NCBI RefSeq assembly: GCF_000583875.1
Contig: NZ_CP006571.1
Span: 186,001 to 250,000 of the forward strand
Direction of reading: 5' to 3'
Length of the DNA stretch: 64,000 nucleotides
Source: Chlamydia avium 10DC88
Lineage (GTDB): Bacteria; Chlamydiota; Chlamydiia; Chlamydiales; Chlamydiaceae
In this document: positions 18,840-28,590 of the stretch, in pieces
How positions within the stretch are numbered: position 1 is the first letter of the stretch
Layout: the number at the start of each line of letters is the position of its first letter
Made by a program: the position numbers and the translations under genes
The notes under the pieces: model-generated
What the model was told of the DNA's origin: nothing
What the model saw: only the letters and a program-made list of their open reading frames with translations
The model's database searches: none

Positions 18840-20288
18840 ATGGATTTAAAACAGCTTTTAAAAAATATAAATGCGAAAGTGTATGGGAAAGTTTCTTCTG
18901 TAGAGGTTAGAAATATTACTAAGGATTCGCGTCATGTGGGTGTTGGGGATATTTTTATAGCTTGTCGAGGAATGAAACATGATGGGAATGCTTTTTCTCT
19001 CCTTGCTGTGCAAAATGGGGCTATAGCCATTCTGTCTTCATTATACAATCCTTTTATTCCTGTAGTTCAAGTGGTATCTTCAGATCTTCCTTTATTAGAA
19101 GCGGAGATATCGGCGAAATATTATGCCAATCCTTCAAAAAAGTTAGTAGTCGTTGGTATTACAGGAACTAATGGGAAGACTACAGTATCCCATTTAATTA
19201 AGTTTTTGTTTGATTCTTATAATTATCATTCAGGATTAATAGGAACTATTGCACATGATTTAGGTAATCATTTTGTTCAAGATGGGTTCACTACGCCTGA
19301 GTCATGTTTATTACAGAAATATTTAGCAGAAATGGTGAAAAATAGTCTTTCTGTAGCTGTGATAGAAACATCGTCGATAGGGTTGGTTCAGCAGCGTTTA
19401 GCTTCTATAGATTTTGATGTTGGGGTATTCACTAACATCACCCTAGATCATTTGGATTTCCATGGTTCGTTTGAGAATTATATAGAAGCGAAATTACAAT
19501 TATTTTCTTTGTTACCTTCACATGGATTAGCTGTTGTTAATGCAGATAGTCCTTATAAGTTGCGATTTCTGGAGTCAACAAGAGCACGTCCTGTAACTTA
19601 TTCCATAAATACTCCTTCGGATTATCAGGCACGTAATTTACGTTGTTCTCCTTTTGGGACACAGTGTGATGTAGTGTATTGTGGAGAAAGTTTTCCCTGT
19701 GTTTTGCCTTTAATAGGAGACTATAATGTTTATAATGCACTTGCAGCATTAGCAGTTATCCATCAATGGCTGGATTGTGATTTTCAACATTGCCTGAGAC
19801 TGTTATCTTGTGTTTCTCCCCCTCGAGGACGCTTAGAGCCTGTTGTGAATACTCCTTGTCCTGTATATGTTGACTATGCGCACACTCCAGATGCTTTGGA
19901 CAATGTGTGTAAAACATTACATGGAATTCTTCCCGAGCAAGGGAAATTGATTATTGTTTTTGGTTGTGGAGGCGATAGGGATCGTAGCAAAAGGAAGATC
20001 ATGGCACAAGTAGCGGAAGTGTATGGTTTTTCTGTTGTGACTTCAGATAATCCTCGTAGCGAGTCCCCAGAGGCGATTATTGAGGATATTTGTTCGGGTT
20101 TTGTAAAAAGAAATTTTTCTGTCAAAATCGACAGAAAACAGGCAATTACATATGCTTTGTCCATTGCCTCAGATAGAGATATAGTGTTAGTTGCGGGTAA
20201 AGGGCATGAGACATACCAAGTCTTTAAGCATCAAACTATTGCCTTTGATGATAGGGAAGTTGTACGTGAAGTTCTATCGTTGGCATAA
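18840..20288 (+). CDS. murE: UDP-N-acetylmuramoyl-tripeptide synthetase MurE
   Basis: A 482-residue Mur ligase that adds the third amino acid to the peptidoglycan stem peptide. The ATP-binding loop is GITGTNGKTTVSHL near residue 105-118. The DNPRSE sequence near 402 matches the meso-diaminopimelate-selecting motif, so mDAP is the expected substrate. All three Mur ligase domains are present and the length is normal. It lies 294 bases after pbp3, so it may have its own promoter. Its 3' end overlaps amiA by 41 bases. Confidence 0.96.
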   Translation: MDLKQLLKNINAKVYGKVSSVEVRNITKDSRHVGVGDIFIACRGMKHDGNAFSLLAVQNGAIAILSSLYNPFIPVVQVVSSDLPLLEAEISAKYYANPSKKLVVVGITGTNGKTTVSHLIKFLFDSYNYHSGLIGTIAHDLGNHFVQDGFTTPESCLLQKYLAEMVKNSLSVAVIETSSIGLVQQRLASIDFDVGVFTNITLDHLDFHGSFENYIEAKLQLFSLLPSHGLAVVNADSPYKLRFLESTRARPVTYSINTPSDYQARNLRCSPFGTQCDVVYCGESFPCVLPLIGDYNVYNALAALAVIHQWLDCDFQHCLRLLSCVSPPRGRLEPVVNTPCPVYVDYAHTPDALDNVCKTLHGILPEQGKLIIVFGCGGDRDRSKRKIMAQVAEVYGFSVVTSDNPRSESPEAIIEDICSGFVKRNFSVKIDRKQAITYALSIASDRDIVLVAGKGHETYQVFKHQTIAFDDREVVREVLSLA

Positions 20289-20997
20289 GGTCTATGGTTT
20301 ACTTATATTCTGCATATTAGGAAGAAGTTATGGAGAAGGTAATGAGAGCGTTCCGCTTCAACGTGTTCGTCGTAATGAAGTGATTTTTATTGATCCAGGA
20401 CATGGTGGTAAGGATCAGGGAACAGCAAGTAAAGAGTCCCATTATGAGGAGAAGTCACTTACTTTATCATTAGCATTTGCTGTTCAGAGTTATCTTAAGC
20501 GCATGGGATATAAACCTGTTCTTACACGTACTTCTGATGTATATGTGGACTTAAGTAAAAGAGCTGCTTTAGCTAATCAAGGTAAGGCGGATATTTTTGT
20601 TAGTATTCACTGTAATTATTCATCTAATTCATCAGCTTTTGGCACCGAGATCTATTTTTATAATGGGAAGTATACAACTGCAGAGCGAGCGCGTTCTTCT
20701 GAAGCTTTAGCCAAACACCTTTTGAATGCCATGCAAAAGCATGGAGCATTGAAAAGTCGGGGAGTGAAAGAGGGAAACTTTGCTGTTATTCGGGAGACCT
20801 TAATGCCAGCGGTACTGGTTGAAACGGGATTTTTATCAAATTCTAGAGAACGAGCTGCTCTTTTAGATGCTCGTTATCGTATGCATCTTGCTAAAGGCAT
20901 TGCTGAGGGAATTCATACGTTTCTCACGGGTCCAGATTTTCAAAAGATGAATTCAATGAATGTGAAAAACAAGAAAAATTCTGTTAGAGCTGGCTAG
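20248..20997 (+). CDS. amiA: N-acetylmuramoyl-L-alanine amidase (AmiC-type, Amidase_3)
   Basis: A zinc amidase of 249 residues from ATG 20248. A hydrophobic signal segment (VYGLLIFCILGRSYG) precedes the catalytic domain. Zinc-ligand motifs are IFIDPGHGGKDQGT, the glutamate region YEEKSLTLSL and IFVSIHCNYS; the catalytic glutamate is in PAVLVETGFLSN. I chose ATG 20248 over an earlier start at 20191 because residues before it lie wholly inside murE and give no signal-peptide character. Chlamydial AmiA is known to cleave septal peptidoglycan. It ends the rsmH-to-amiA division run. Confidence 0.9.
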   Translation: MIGKLYVKFYRWHKVYGLLIFCILGRSYGEGNESVPLQRVRRNEVIFIDPGHGGKDQGTASKESHYEEKSLTLSLAFAVQSYLKRMGYKPVLTRTSDVYVDLSKRAALANQGKADIFVSIHCNYSSNSSAFGTEIYFYNGKYTTAERARSSEALAKHLLNAMQKHGALKSRGVKEGNFAVIRETLMPAVLVETGFLSNSRERAALLDARYRMHLAKGIAEGIHTFLTGPDFQKMNSMNVKNKKNSVRAG

Positions 20998-21016
20998 GAT
21001 TAGAAACTATAACAAC

Positions 21017-21089
21017 GTCCTCGATGCGATTCGAACGCACGGCCTGTTGCTTAGGAGGCAACCGCTCTATCCTACTGAGCTACGAGGAC
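21017..21089 (-). tRNA. tRNA-Arg (anticodon CCT)
   Basis: The minus strand folds into a full cloverleaf. The acceptor GTCCTCG pairs with CGAGGAC, the D arm holds AGCTCAGTAGGATAGAGC, the anticodon stem GTTGC/GCAAC encloses the loop CTCCTAA (anticodon CCT, reading AGG), and the T arm contains GTTCGAATC. The gene is 73 nt without an encoded CCA. It lies between amiA and the IHF-like gene and is antiparallel to both. Confidence 0.96.
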
Positions 21090-21257
21090 ACAGATCTTAG
21101 TACTTTAGCAATTCGAACCAAAGAAGTCACGTAATTGCCATTCCTTTAGAACATAATTCACTTAAAAAATTTTTAATATTTTTGTAGTTCGTATAGTTTT
21201 TGCCCCTTAAAATTGCTTTAACTTAAGGTAGAACATCTGTGTATTTTAAAAAATATC

Positions 21258-21285
21258 TTGAATCCAAAGGATGAATGGATATGAT
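21258..21285 (+). promoter_or_regulatory. Candidate sigma66 promoter for the IHF/HU-like gene
   Basis: TTGAAT (21258-21263), a 16-base spacer and TATGAT (21280-21285) form a close match to the major consensus (4/6 and 5/6). It would give an untranslated leader of about 75 bases before the start at 21369. Confidence 0.6.
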
Positions 21286-21368
21286 ACGCTTATACTTCAA
21301 AAGTTTATTATTTAGGGCTATTCAACTAGTTTATTTTAGGGCACTTTAATTAGGAGGCAATGGCTAAT

Positions 21369-21671
21369 ATGGCTACCATGACTAAGAAAAAACTGATTAG
21401 TACAATATCTCAGGACCATAAGATTCATCCGAATCATGTGCGCACTGTAATCCAGAATTTTTTGGATAAGATGACAGATGCCCTAGTCAAAGGTGATAGA
21501 TTGGAATTTAGGGACTTTGGTGTTCTACAAGTGGTAGAGAGGAAACCTAAAGTAGGTCGTAATCCTAAAAATGCTGCTGTCCCCATTCATATTCCTGCAA
21601 GACGTGCTGTAAAATTTACTCCAGGAAAACGGATGAAACGCCTGATTGAAACTCCTTCTAAGAATTCTTAA
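21369..21671 (+). CDS. ihfA: IHF/HU family DNA-binding protein
   Basis: A 100-residue DNA-bending protein. The fold is typical of HU/IHF: helices from KKKLISTISQDHKI to VIQNFLDKMTDALVKGDR, then FRDFGVLQVVERKPKVGRNP and a beta arm with the tip proline in HIPARRAVKFTPGKRMK. I prefer ATG 21369 (MATMTKKK) because AGGAGG lies 9 bases upstream; the earlier ATG at 21360 is only 2 bases from that site. It is the only HU/IHF-type gene here, and with two histone-like proteins elsewhere in chlamydiae it is thought to serve ordinary nucleoid architecture. Confidence 0.92.
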   Translation: MATMTKKKLISTISQDHKIHPNHVRTVIQNFLDKMTDALVKGDRLEFRDFGVLQVVERKPKVGRNPKNAAVPIHIPARRAVKFTPGKRMKRLIETPSKNS

Positions 21672-21698
21672 ATTATGTGCCTTTTTATTTAATCCTTG

Positions 21699-21731
21699 GG
21701 TCAAGTTTTTAAGCTAACTTAGAGGCTTGAC
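21699..21731 (+). repeat. Inverted repeat after ihfA / before CT266-like gene
   Basis: GGTCAAG at 21699-21705 is the reverse complement of CTTGACT at 21725-21731 apart from its first base, with a loop of about 19 bases. There is no clean T-run after it, so it may be a weak terminator or an operator. Confidence 0.35.
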
Positions 21732-21795
21732 TCTAAAGTTTGTTATTATTATTGTCTGGACACAATCTATATTCTAAGTAAAATTGTGCATAACG

Positions 21796-22977
21796 ATGGG
21801 ATTACAACTAAGATTACAAGAATGTATCGAGGTATTCCCCCATCTGAGTTTTGATGCGCAGGTGAAAGAGCTTATTTATGCTTGTCAGAATAAAGAGCTT
21901 CGGGATTTCGTCTTTAAATTTTTTCGCTACCATCCGCTTCTAAAAGTTCATGATATTGCTCGGGCGATTTATCTATTGATGGCTTTAGAGGAAGGCCAAG
22001 ATTTAGGTTTAGATTTCCTAAAGTTGCAGCAGGAGCTCTCTGGAGCTGTGCGTTTGTTTTGTTACGGAGGATTCCCTTGGAGGGGGTTGCCTTATCCTGG
22101 AGAACATGCTGAGTTAGGACTTTTGCTTTTGCAAATTTCTAGATTTTATGATCAGAGTTTAAAACTTGCTGAGATGATGGGTTCCTTTCATCAGGCAATG
22201 TTTATGCACGAAGAAACTGTTTTCCCTGCTTTGTGGAGCCAAGAAATTACAAGTCCCATAAGGGAGAAAACCTCTTTAAGTAAATCTTTTCTTTATCAAT
22301 TAGACCAACAAATTATTAATGAATACACTTCTGTTGAACCGACTCTGGGGTTTTGGATGCAGAGGACATGTTCATCATCAGCATTTGTTTCTGGATCAGG
22401 TTGTAAGAGTGGTATTGGGGCGTATTATTTTGGAGATGTAGGTGTAGTCAATTATGGCCCTTGTTATGGAGATATTAGTGATTGTCAGGGGTTTGGAATT
22501 TCAGGGACAGTCAAAGAATTTTCTTTTGTAGAAAATGAAGGAGAAATAGAGTGTTCTTTTCTTTCTTCAACCTCTCTTCCTTATCTTAGGTCTACAGGGT
22601 TTTCTTATTTGCAGGATGCTCATTTAGGAATACGGGTTCGTCATAATTTTTGGATTTCTGGAAGGAAGTGTAAAGTAAAATCTTTACTAGAAGAGGAAGA
22701 TTCTAGAAATTTGACTTTTTCTATTTTTTGTAAGGGAAAGATTTGTCAGGTAGTAGAAGGACCGCGGTTACGTTCGAGTTCTTTAGATTCTTATAAGGGG
22801 CCTGCAAATGATGTGATCATTCATGGTGAGCGCGACTCTTTACGTATTTTGACCTCTAGTCTTCGTATGGAAATTTTTTCTTTACAAGGAGAAAGAAGTT
22901 TTTGGGGAAGTAATTTTTTAATTAACATTCCCTATCAAGATGCGTGCGTATCTTTGGTTTTCGAAAAGAGCAGTTAA
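21796..22977 (+). CDS. Conserved chlamydial protein of unknown function (CT266-like)
   Basis: A 393-residue soluble protein starting at ATG 21796 (MGLQLRLQECIEVF); an in-frame TTG at 21784 is less likely. The N-terminal 170 residues are helical. The C-terminal half is rich in beta strand, glycine and cysteine (SGSGCKSGIGAYYFGDVGVV, YGPCYGDISDCQGFGIS). I recognise no catalytic motif and no signal peptide or membrane helix. It stands alone between ihfA and accA. Confidence 0.75.
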   Translation: MGLQLRLQECIEVFPHLSFDAQVKELIYACQNKELRDFVFKFFRYHPLLKVHDIARAIYLLMALEEGQDLGLDFLKLQQELSGAVRLFCYGGFPWRGLPYPGEHAELGLLLLQISRFYDQSLKLAEMMGSFHQAMFMHEETVFPALWSQEITSPIREKTSLSKSFLYQLDQQIINEYTSVEPTLGFWMQRTCSSSAFVSGSGCKSGIGAYYFGDVGVVNYGPCYGDISDCQGFGISGTVKEFSFVENEGEIECSFLSSTSLPYLRSTGFSYLQDAHLGIRVRHNFWISGRKCKVKSLLEEEDSRNLTFSIFCKGKICQVVEGPRLRSSSLDSYKGPANDVIIHGERDSLRILTSSLRMEIFSLQGERSFWGSNFLINIPYQDACVSLVFEKSS

Positions 22978-23080
22978 AAGAAGTTTGTTTTTAAAATCCT
23001 CATTAAAATGATCTTATAATTGTTTTTTAAGAATTATTTGTATTAAAATTGTCCTTTTCTGTAAGAGGAGAAACGTAATT

Positions 23081-24055
23081 ATGGAGCTTCTTCCCCACGA
23101 AAAACAAGTGGTTGAGTATGAGAAAACGATTGCTGACTTTAAGGAAAAGAACAAAAAAAATTCTTTACTTTCCTCTTCTGAGATACAAAAATTGGAAAGG
23201 CGTCTAGATAAATTAAAAGAGAAAATCTATTCCGACTTAACTCCTTGGGAGCGCGTTCAGATTTGTCGTCATCCTTCACGTCCTCGTTCGGTTAATTACA
23301 TAGAGGGTATATGTGATGAGTTTATGGAGTTAGCAGGGGATAGAACTTTTCGAGATGATCCCGCTGTTGTCGGTGGATTAGCAAAAATACAAAACCAAAA
23401 GTTTATGCTTATTGGACAGGAGAAGGGATGTGATACAGCTTCTCGTGTTCATAGGAACTTTGGAATGCTCTATCCGGAAGGGTTTCGTAAAGCTTTGCGT
23501 TTATCAAAAATGGCGGAGAAGTTTCACCTGCCTATTGTTTTTCTAGTAGACACTCCTGGAGCATTTCCTGGATTGACGGCCGAAGAACGTGGCCAGGGTT
23601 GGGCAATCGCTAATAATCTCTTTGAATTATCTAGGCTCAAAACCCCAATTATTGTTCTTATTATTGGAGAAGGATGTTCAGGAGGAGCTTTGGGCATGGC
23701 TATTGGCGATGTCATTGCAATGTTAGAGCATTCCTATTATTCTGTAATTTCTCCGGAAGGCTGCGCATCAATTCTTTGGAAAGATCCTAAGAAAAATAGT
23801 GAGGCCGCTGCTATGTTAAAAATGCATGGTGAAGATCTTAAGCAGTTTTCTATAGTCGATGTGGTTATCAAAGAACCTGTGGGAGGGGCACATCACGATC
23901 CCGCTGCAGTCTATGAAAGTGTGCAGAGATTTATACTTCAGGAATGGTTGCGATTAAAAGACCTGTCCATAGAGAATTTATTAGAAAAACGATATCAAAA
24001 ATTTCGGACTATAGGTCTTTATGAAACTTCTTCTGAAAGCGGTCCTCAGGTATAA
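23081..24055 (+). CDS. accA: Acetyl-CoA carboxylase carboxyltransferase subunit alpha
   Basis: A 324-residue subunit that, with AccD, transfers the carboxyl group from biotin to acetyl-CoA to make malonyl-CoA for fatty acid synthesis. The N-terminal coiled coil ([19 protein letters not shown]) and conserved [17 protein letters not shown] are typical, as are [20 protein letters not shown] and [15 protein letters not shown] in the crotonase-fold core. Length is normal. A GAGGAG site precedes the ATG. The downstream ABC exporter gene starts 35 bases inside its 3' end. Confidence 0.97.
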   Translation: MELLPHEKQVVEYEKTIADFKEKNKKNSLLSSSEIQKLERRLDKLKEKIYSDLTPWERVQICRHPSRPRSVNYIEGICDEFMELAGDRTFRDDPAVVGGLAKIQNQKFMLIGQEKGCDTASRVHRNFGMLYPEGFRKALRLSKMAEKFHLPIVFLVDTPGAFPGLTAEERGQGWAIANNLFELSRLKTPIIVLIIGEGCSGGALGMAIGDVIAMLEHSYYSVISPEGCASILWKDPKKNSEAAAMLKMHGEDLKQFSIVDVVIKEPVGGAHHDPAAVYESVQRFILQEWLRLKDLSIENLLEKRYQKFRTIGLYETSSESGPQV

Positions 24056-25981
24056 AAAACACCTAGTTGTATTAGGGCTTTCTTTACTCTCTATTCTTGG
24101 GCTCACAATTTCTTCACAAGCAGAGATTTTTTCTCTAGGCATGATCGCTAAAACAGGTCCCGATGCTTTTCTACTTTTCTCTAATAAGAAAGATCATCGG
24201 CTTGTGAAAGAACAGGAACTCAGCCAAAATCAGATTTTAGAGAGATGGTCGGAAATTTCTCCTAATTCTGATCGGTTAACCTTAGCACAAGCAAATGCTT
24301 ATATTGCACGTTATAGCCAAGGGTCTTCTTCAATAACAGCAAAGTTATCTCGAGTAGTTTCTCGATATATCGATTTATCTCGTTTTTCATCACTAGCCTT
24401 ATTTTTGATTTTGGTAGCTGTTTTCAAAGCAGTTACATTATTTTTCCAGAGATTTTTAGCTCAAGTGGTCTCCATTCGTGTTAGCTGTGACTTGCGTAAG
24501 GATTATTTTTCTGCCTTACAGCGGCTTCCCATGACGTTCTTTCATGCCCACGACATGGGAAATTTAAGTAGCCGTGTAATCACAGATTCTTCGGCCATTG
24601 CACTAGCAGTCAATTCTCTAATGATGAATTACATTCAGGCTCCGATTACACTTATCTTAGCTTTAATTGTTTGTTTATCGATATCCTGGAAGTTTTCTCT
24701 ACTTCTCTGCGTAGCTTTTCCTGTGTTCATTGTTCCTATCGTCATAATCGCAAGGAAAATCAAATCATTAGCGAAAAGAATCCAAAAAAATCAGGATAAG
24801 TTTTCTTCAGTACTTTTGGATTTTCTAGCAGGTGTTCTTACAGTAAAAGTATTTCGTACCGAGGCTTTTGCTTTTAAAAAATATTGTGATCAAAATACAC
24901 AAATAGCTTCTTTAGAAGAAAAGAGTGCTGCCTACGGTTTATTACCTCGTCCATTGTTGCACACGATAGCCTCTTTATTTTTTGCTTTTGTAGTTATTGT
25001 CGGTCTATATAAATTCCACCTTCCTTCTGAAGAACTCATTGTTTTCTGCGGGTTACTATATCTTATTTATGACCCCATAAAGAAATTTGGTGATGAAAAT
25101 ACGAATATCATGAAAGGATGCGCAGCTGCCGAACGCTTTTATGAGGTTCTTGCTCACCCCGATCTTTACTATGAAGATGAGGGGCAGACGTTTCGTGGAT
25201 TACAACGTTGTATTGAATTTCAGCACGTATCTTTTGCCTATGATGAAAAAACCTAGTTCTTGATGATATTAATTTCACCCTAAACAAAGGAGAAGCCATA
25301 GGTATTGTTGGCCCCACAGGATCTGGGAAAACAACAATTACGCAACTACTACCTCGATTATATGAAGTTTCTCAAGGAGAAATTCTTATCGATGGTGTTT
25401 CTATTAAAGATTATAATAAATCTTCTTTAAGAGATCATATAGGCTGCGTTTTACAAAAGCCCTTTTTATTTTACGATACTATTTGGAACAATCTTACCTG
25501 CGGAAAAGATATCCCCGAAGAGGATGTGATTGATGCACTAAAGCAGGCCTATGCTTACGAATTTGTGAAAGATATGCCGCAAGGGATCCATAGCTTATTA
25601 GAGGAAGCTGGTAAAAATCTCTCTGGAGGACAACAGCAGCGATTAACAATAGCACGAGCTTTATTGAAGAATTCCTCGATTTTAATTTTAGATGAAGCAA
25701 CATCTTCTTTGGATGCGATCAGTGAGAATTACATTAAAGAAATTATTGGTAAGTTAAAAGGACAGAGCACTCAGATTATTATTGCCCACAAGTTATCTAC
25801 ACTAGAATACGTAGATCGTGTGATTTATTTAGAAAAGGGGAAAAAAATTGCAGAAGGAATGAAAGAAGAACTCTTAGTGGCATGTCCACCATTTCTAAAG
25901 ATGTGGGAGTTATCTGGAACTAAAGATCCTGAAGCCTCCTGTTCTAAAGATTCAGAATTAGTGAGTTCTTCTTCACATTAG
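24021..25981 (+). CDS. MsbA-like ABC exporter, split by a one-base frameshift
   Basis: A half-transporter with fused membrane and ATPase domains. Bases 24021-25256 encode the membrane part (411 residues) ending FAYDEKT then TAG. In the -1 frame the protein resumes at once as [10 protein letters not shown] and runs to 25981, with Walker [10 protein letters not shown], signature [10 protein letters not shown] and Walker [14 protein letters not shown]. The shift falls in an A6 run at 25246-25251; one more A would give 653 residues. After the first helix there is an unusual extracytoplasmic insertion of about 80 residues before the second helix. It probably exports lipid, lipid A core or peptide. 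The role is likely essential, so a sequence error is more likely than a pseudogene. Confidence 0.85.
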
Positions 25982-26649
25982 TGATGAATGCTAGTTACCA
26001 GAGATCTAATAGAATCCATGGAATCCTTCAATGTTGTATAGAGAGTCTCTGCTAAAGCGTGCTTATTGTTTTTAATGTACTCACCACCTTCTGGAGTCGT
26101 ATAATCAGAGACAATTTTTATCATCATACAGGGCAAGTTTTGTTTTTTGCATAGCTGTGAAATTGTGTAGCCCTCCATATCAATAAGCTGAAAGTAATCG
26201 TGCATACCATATCTATAAGGAGTGGGCGAAGACACTAAATGTGCTAGTGGAAGAGATGATAAGGAAATCAGCTCGAGTTCTGGTTGATGAGACAATGTTT
26301 GTGGATTCTCACTACTTAACTCAGCAACTCTATCAATAGAGTAACAGCTATGCAGAGGAAAGAGAAATGAAGATGTCCCAGCAAAACCTATATTAAGACA
26401 GGCATGATAGTTAGAAAGTAGTTCTGTATTTAAAGAAGAAATAACGCCTTGTCTTCCCCATTGTTGGAGAAGTAATATATCCATGAGACAAGAGTGGTTT
26501 GCGTCCCAACATGTATAAAAATTATTCTTTTGTTTCTGAAAGGGATACTTATTAATAATTGCCTCAGCTTCACACATATCGGCAAAAATGAAAAGTAGAC
26601 GGATGTAGTTAGAAGGAGCTTGCGTATTCGGATAATTTTTGAATAGCAT
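25978..26649 (-). CDS. mqnB: Futalosine hydrolase-like nucleosidase (MqnB)
   Basis: A 223-residue protein of the MTA/SAH nucleosidase fold: CLNIGFAGTSS forms the nucleotide pocket, and DMEGYTISQLCKKQ plus VSDYTTPEGG carry the expected glutamate and aspartate. Next to mqnD, the best reading is hydrolysis of futalosine in the alternative menaquinone pathway, which chlamydiae are known to use. The start at ATG 26649 lies 41 bases inside mqnD. Its 3' end overlaps the convergent ABC exporter by 4 bases. Confidence 0.8.
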   Translation of the reverse strand: MLFKNYPNTQAPSNYIRLLFIFADMCEAEAIINKYPFQKQKNNFYTCWDANHSCLMDILLLQQWGRQGVISSLNTELLSNYHACLNIGFAGTSSFLFPLHSCYSIDRVAELSSENPQTLSHQPELELISLSSLPLAHLVSSPTPYRYGMHDYFQLIDMEGYTISQLCKKQNLPCMMIKIVSDYTTPEGGEYIKNNKHALAETLYTTLKDSMDSIRSLVTSIHH

Positions 26650-27379
26650 GTTTACCTAATTCAGATAATTTCAGGGTTTCTTGGTTTACATAAGTATCGA
26701 TAAATTTTTGGATCACTTCAGAATTATGATCTTTAGAATACTTTAGAGCCGTATTTATCGATTGCTTGGTTTCTCGAAGAGAAAGAGATAAAGATGAGTA
26801 AAGAGCCGATGTCAGTATGTCTACAGTTGATTGAGGTAAGTTTTTCTCAACAACGAGGCAACCTAAAGGTAGGGGAAGATTTGTAGCGTTTTCCCATAAG
26901 GTTCCAAGATCATCTCTAAGGTATAATTGTGAAGGATAGTGGAATCTTTCCTCATGGATAACGACTCCGGCTTCTATATCTCCACTTACAATCGCGGGGA
27001 TAATAGTGTGGTATTTCATAGGGAAGAGAGTCGCTTTGGGATAGAATATTTTACATAGTAAATGTGCTGTAGTTGTTACTCCAGGAGTAGCAATTATAGT
27101 AACCGGTTTAGTAGAGGATGAAGATAGAAGCAGGGGACCCACACCGTAGCTAATGATATTGCCAACTTCCATAAGATTGTAATGCTCAAAAGCATGAGGC
27201 AGTAGTGCTGCAGAAATTTTAATTAGTGAGAATCGTTTTTGTAAGGCTAGCGTATTTAACCTAGAGATATCTGTAATAGTAATTTGATGAAGTAGAGGAA
27301 CATCTGCATGATGCTCCAAAAAAGAACGAAATAAGAAAATATCATTAGGACAGGAAGAAAATGCTGCTGAAAGTATCAT
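26609..27379 (-). CDS. mqnD: 1,4-dihydroxy-6-naphthoate synthase-like protein (MqnD)
   Basis: A 256-residue periplasmic-binding-protein-fold enzyme of the futalosine pathway. The N-terminal SSCPNDIFLFRSFLEHH matches the MqnD signature (SPCPNDTF). YGVGPLLLSS and the later VVIHEERFHYPSQL are also family-like; the histidine there is expected to be catalytic. It starts at ATG 27379, overlapping the exonuclease stop by 4 bases, and continues into mqnB. Confidence 0.85.
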   Translation of the reverse strand: MILSAAFSSCPNDIFLFRSFLEHHADVPLLHQITITDISRLNTLALQKRFSLIKISAALLPHAFEHYNLMEVGNIISYGVGPLLLSSSSTKPVTIIATPGVTTTAHLLCKIFYPKATLFPMKYHTIIPAIVSGDIEAGVVIHEERFHYPSQLYLRDDLGTLWENATNLPLPLGCLVVEKNLPQSTVDILTSALYSSLSLSLRETKQSINTALKYSKDHNSEVIQKFIDTYVNQETLKLSELGKHAIQKLSEYASSF

Positions 27380-28065
27380 GAGGACATTTGTTTCATTAAT
27401 TGAATCGCTGATTGCATATCTTTATCTAAATTGCCTTGGTTTTCTAACCATTGAATATAAGATACAGGGACTTCAGTAAGAGGTTTTCCTTTGTACTTTC
27501 CAAAAGGCATTTTAAACACCTTGGGATTGCAGTTATTTTGTGTCAGAGAAAACACTTGTTCGACAGAAAGATCACCAATGAGAGCAGAAAATACATTGTA
27601 TAAAGTGATGACATCATCCAAAGCACGATGTGCTTGGTTCTCAGAAAAGCCATAGACTTGTCTTAAGTATTGTAAGTTATGCTTTGGTAAATCAGGACGA
27701 TATTTTTGCGCCCATTTTAAGGAATCTATAGTACGTAGTTCTAAGATTTCTAAGGAATGACGGCGACATTCTTTTTCCAACAGGGGAAAGTCAAAACTAT
27801 CGTTATTATGAGCAACAAGAATAGCATTATTTCCACAAAAGTCTCGAAATTGTCCGTATGCCTCGGGAAATTTAGGAGATGATGCTACAGTAGAATCTGT
27901 GATTCCATGAATTTTTGAGGCTTCTTCAGGAATAGGGATTTCAGGATTTACGTATGTAACAAATGATTGTTTCGTTATGTTATTGAAGGCAGCAATTTCT
28001 ATAACACGATCTTTATCTATCTGAGTTCCTGTAGTCTCGGTGTCATAAAAAATAAGTGCTGTCAT
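27376..28065 (-). CDS. DnaQ/RNase T-like DEDDh exonuclease
   Basis: A 229-residue 3'-5' exonuclease. The DEDDh motifs are intact: FYDTETTG (DxE), AHNNDSFDFPLL and HRALDDVITL. The C-terminus (FGKYKGKPLTEVPVSYIQWL) is the small DUF3820-type module often fused to or found beside DnaQ-like nucleases. It is one of the chlamydial DnaQ paralogues (CT261 position). Proofreading for PolC-type polymerase or a separate repair/RNA role are both possible. It forms a tight run with mqnD and mqnB on the minus strand. Confidence 0.85.
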   Translation of the reverse strand: MTALIFYDTETTGTQIDKDRVIEIAAFNNITKQSFVTYVNPEIPIPEEASKIHGITDSTVASSPKFPEAYGQFRDFCGNNAILVAHNNDSFDFPLLEKECRRHSLEILELRTIDSLKWAQKYRPDLPKHNLQYLRQVYGFSENQAHRALDDVITLYNVFSALIGDLSVEQVFSLTQNNCNPKVFKMPFGKYKGKPLTEVPVSYIQWLENQGNLDKDMQSAIQLMKQMSS

Positions 28066-28079
28066 AATGTAATTTACAC

Positions 28080-28556
28080 CTAATTATTCTTCTGTTCTTT
28101 CTTTGCTTGTTTTTTCAGTTCATCAAGGTTCATGTTTCCTGAGGATATTAAACCAATGGCATTTGAAAAACTATCGCATACTAATTTAATTGTGTCGATA
28201 TATATATGTAGCAACGTTTCATTGATTTGTCCTTGTAAACAAGGTACGACTATACGATAGAAGATTAGACCTTGTTCTTCATCCATTCCGAATCCTGGGG
28301 TATCTAAATCGCGATTTAATAAGTGGAGTAAACGTGCTGTAGTTCCTTTTTGTTCATCATGTAATTGGTAAGGGAAATAACAGATCATTTGAAGAATTTC
28401 CCCGTTATTGCGAATAACGAAAAATAGGGGAAGTTCATGGTCTTCTACTTGGATATTAATATAAGTAAGTTGGCTTTCTCTTTCTAACAGGGGTTGTAAT
28501 CCAATTTGTTTGAGAAAATTTGATAGATTATTTTGATTTAAAGACCAAGTTGTCAT
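28080..28556 (-). CDS. mcsc: Type III secretion chaperone, Mcsc-like
   Basis: A 158-residue class I type III chaperone-like protein with the mixed helix/strand pattern of the SycE/CesT fold (LSNFLKQIGLQPLL, LPLFFVIRNNGEILQMICYF, LLHLLNRDLDTPGFGMDEEQ, LIFYRIVVPC). Its position next to dnaQ matches CT260, described in C. trachomatis as Mcsc, a chaperone for several Inc proteins including Cap1. I chose ATG 28556 because GGGAG precedes it by 8 bases; an upstream TTG overlaps that site. The C-terminal tail is lysine-rich. Confidence 0.8.
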   Translation of the reverse strand: MTTWSLNQNNLSNFLKQIGLQPLLERESQLTYINIQVEDHELPLFFVIRNNGEILQMICYFPYQLHDEQKGTTARLLHLLNRDLDTPGFGMDEEQGLIFYRIVVPCLQGQINETLLHIYIDTIKLVCDSFSNAIGLISSGNMNLDELKKQAKKEQKNN

Positions 28557-28590
28557 GTTATTTGCTCCCAATGTTCGGAAAATACATTTA

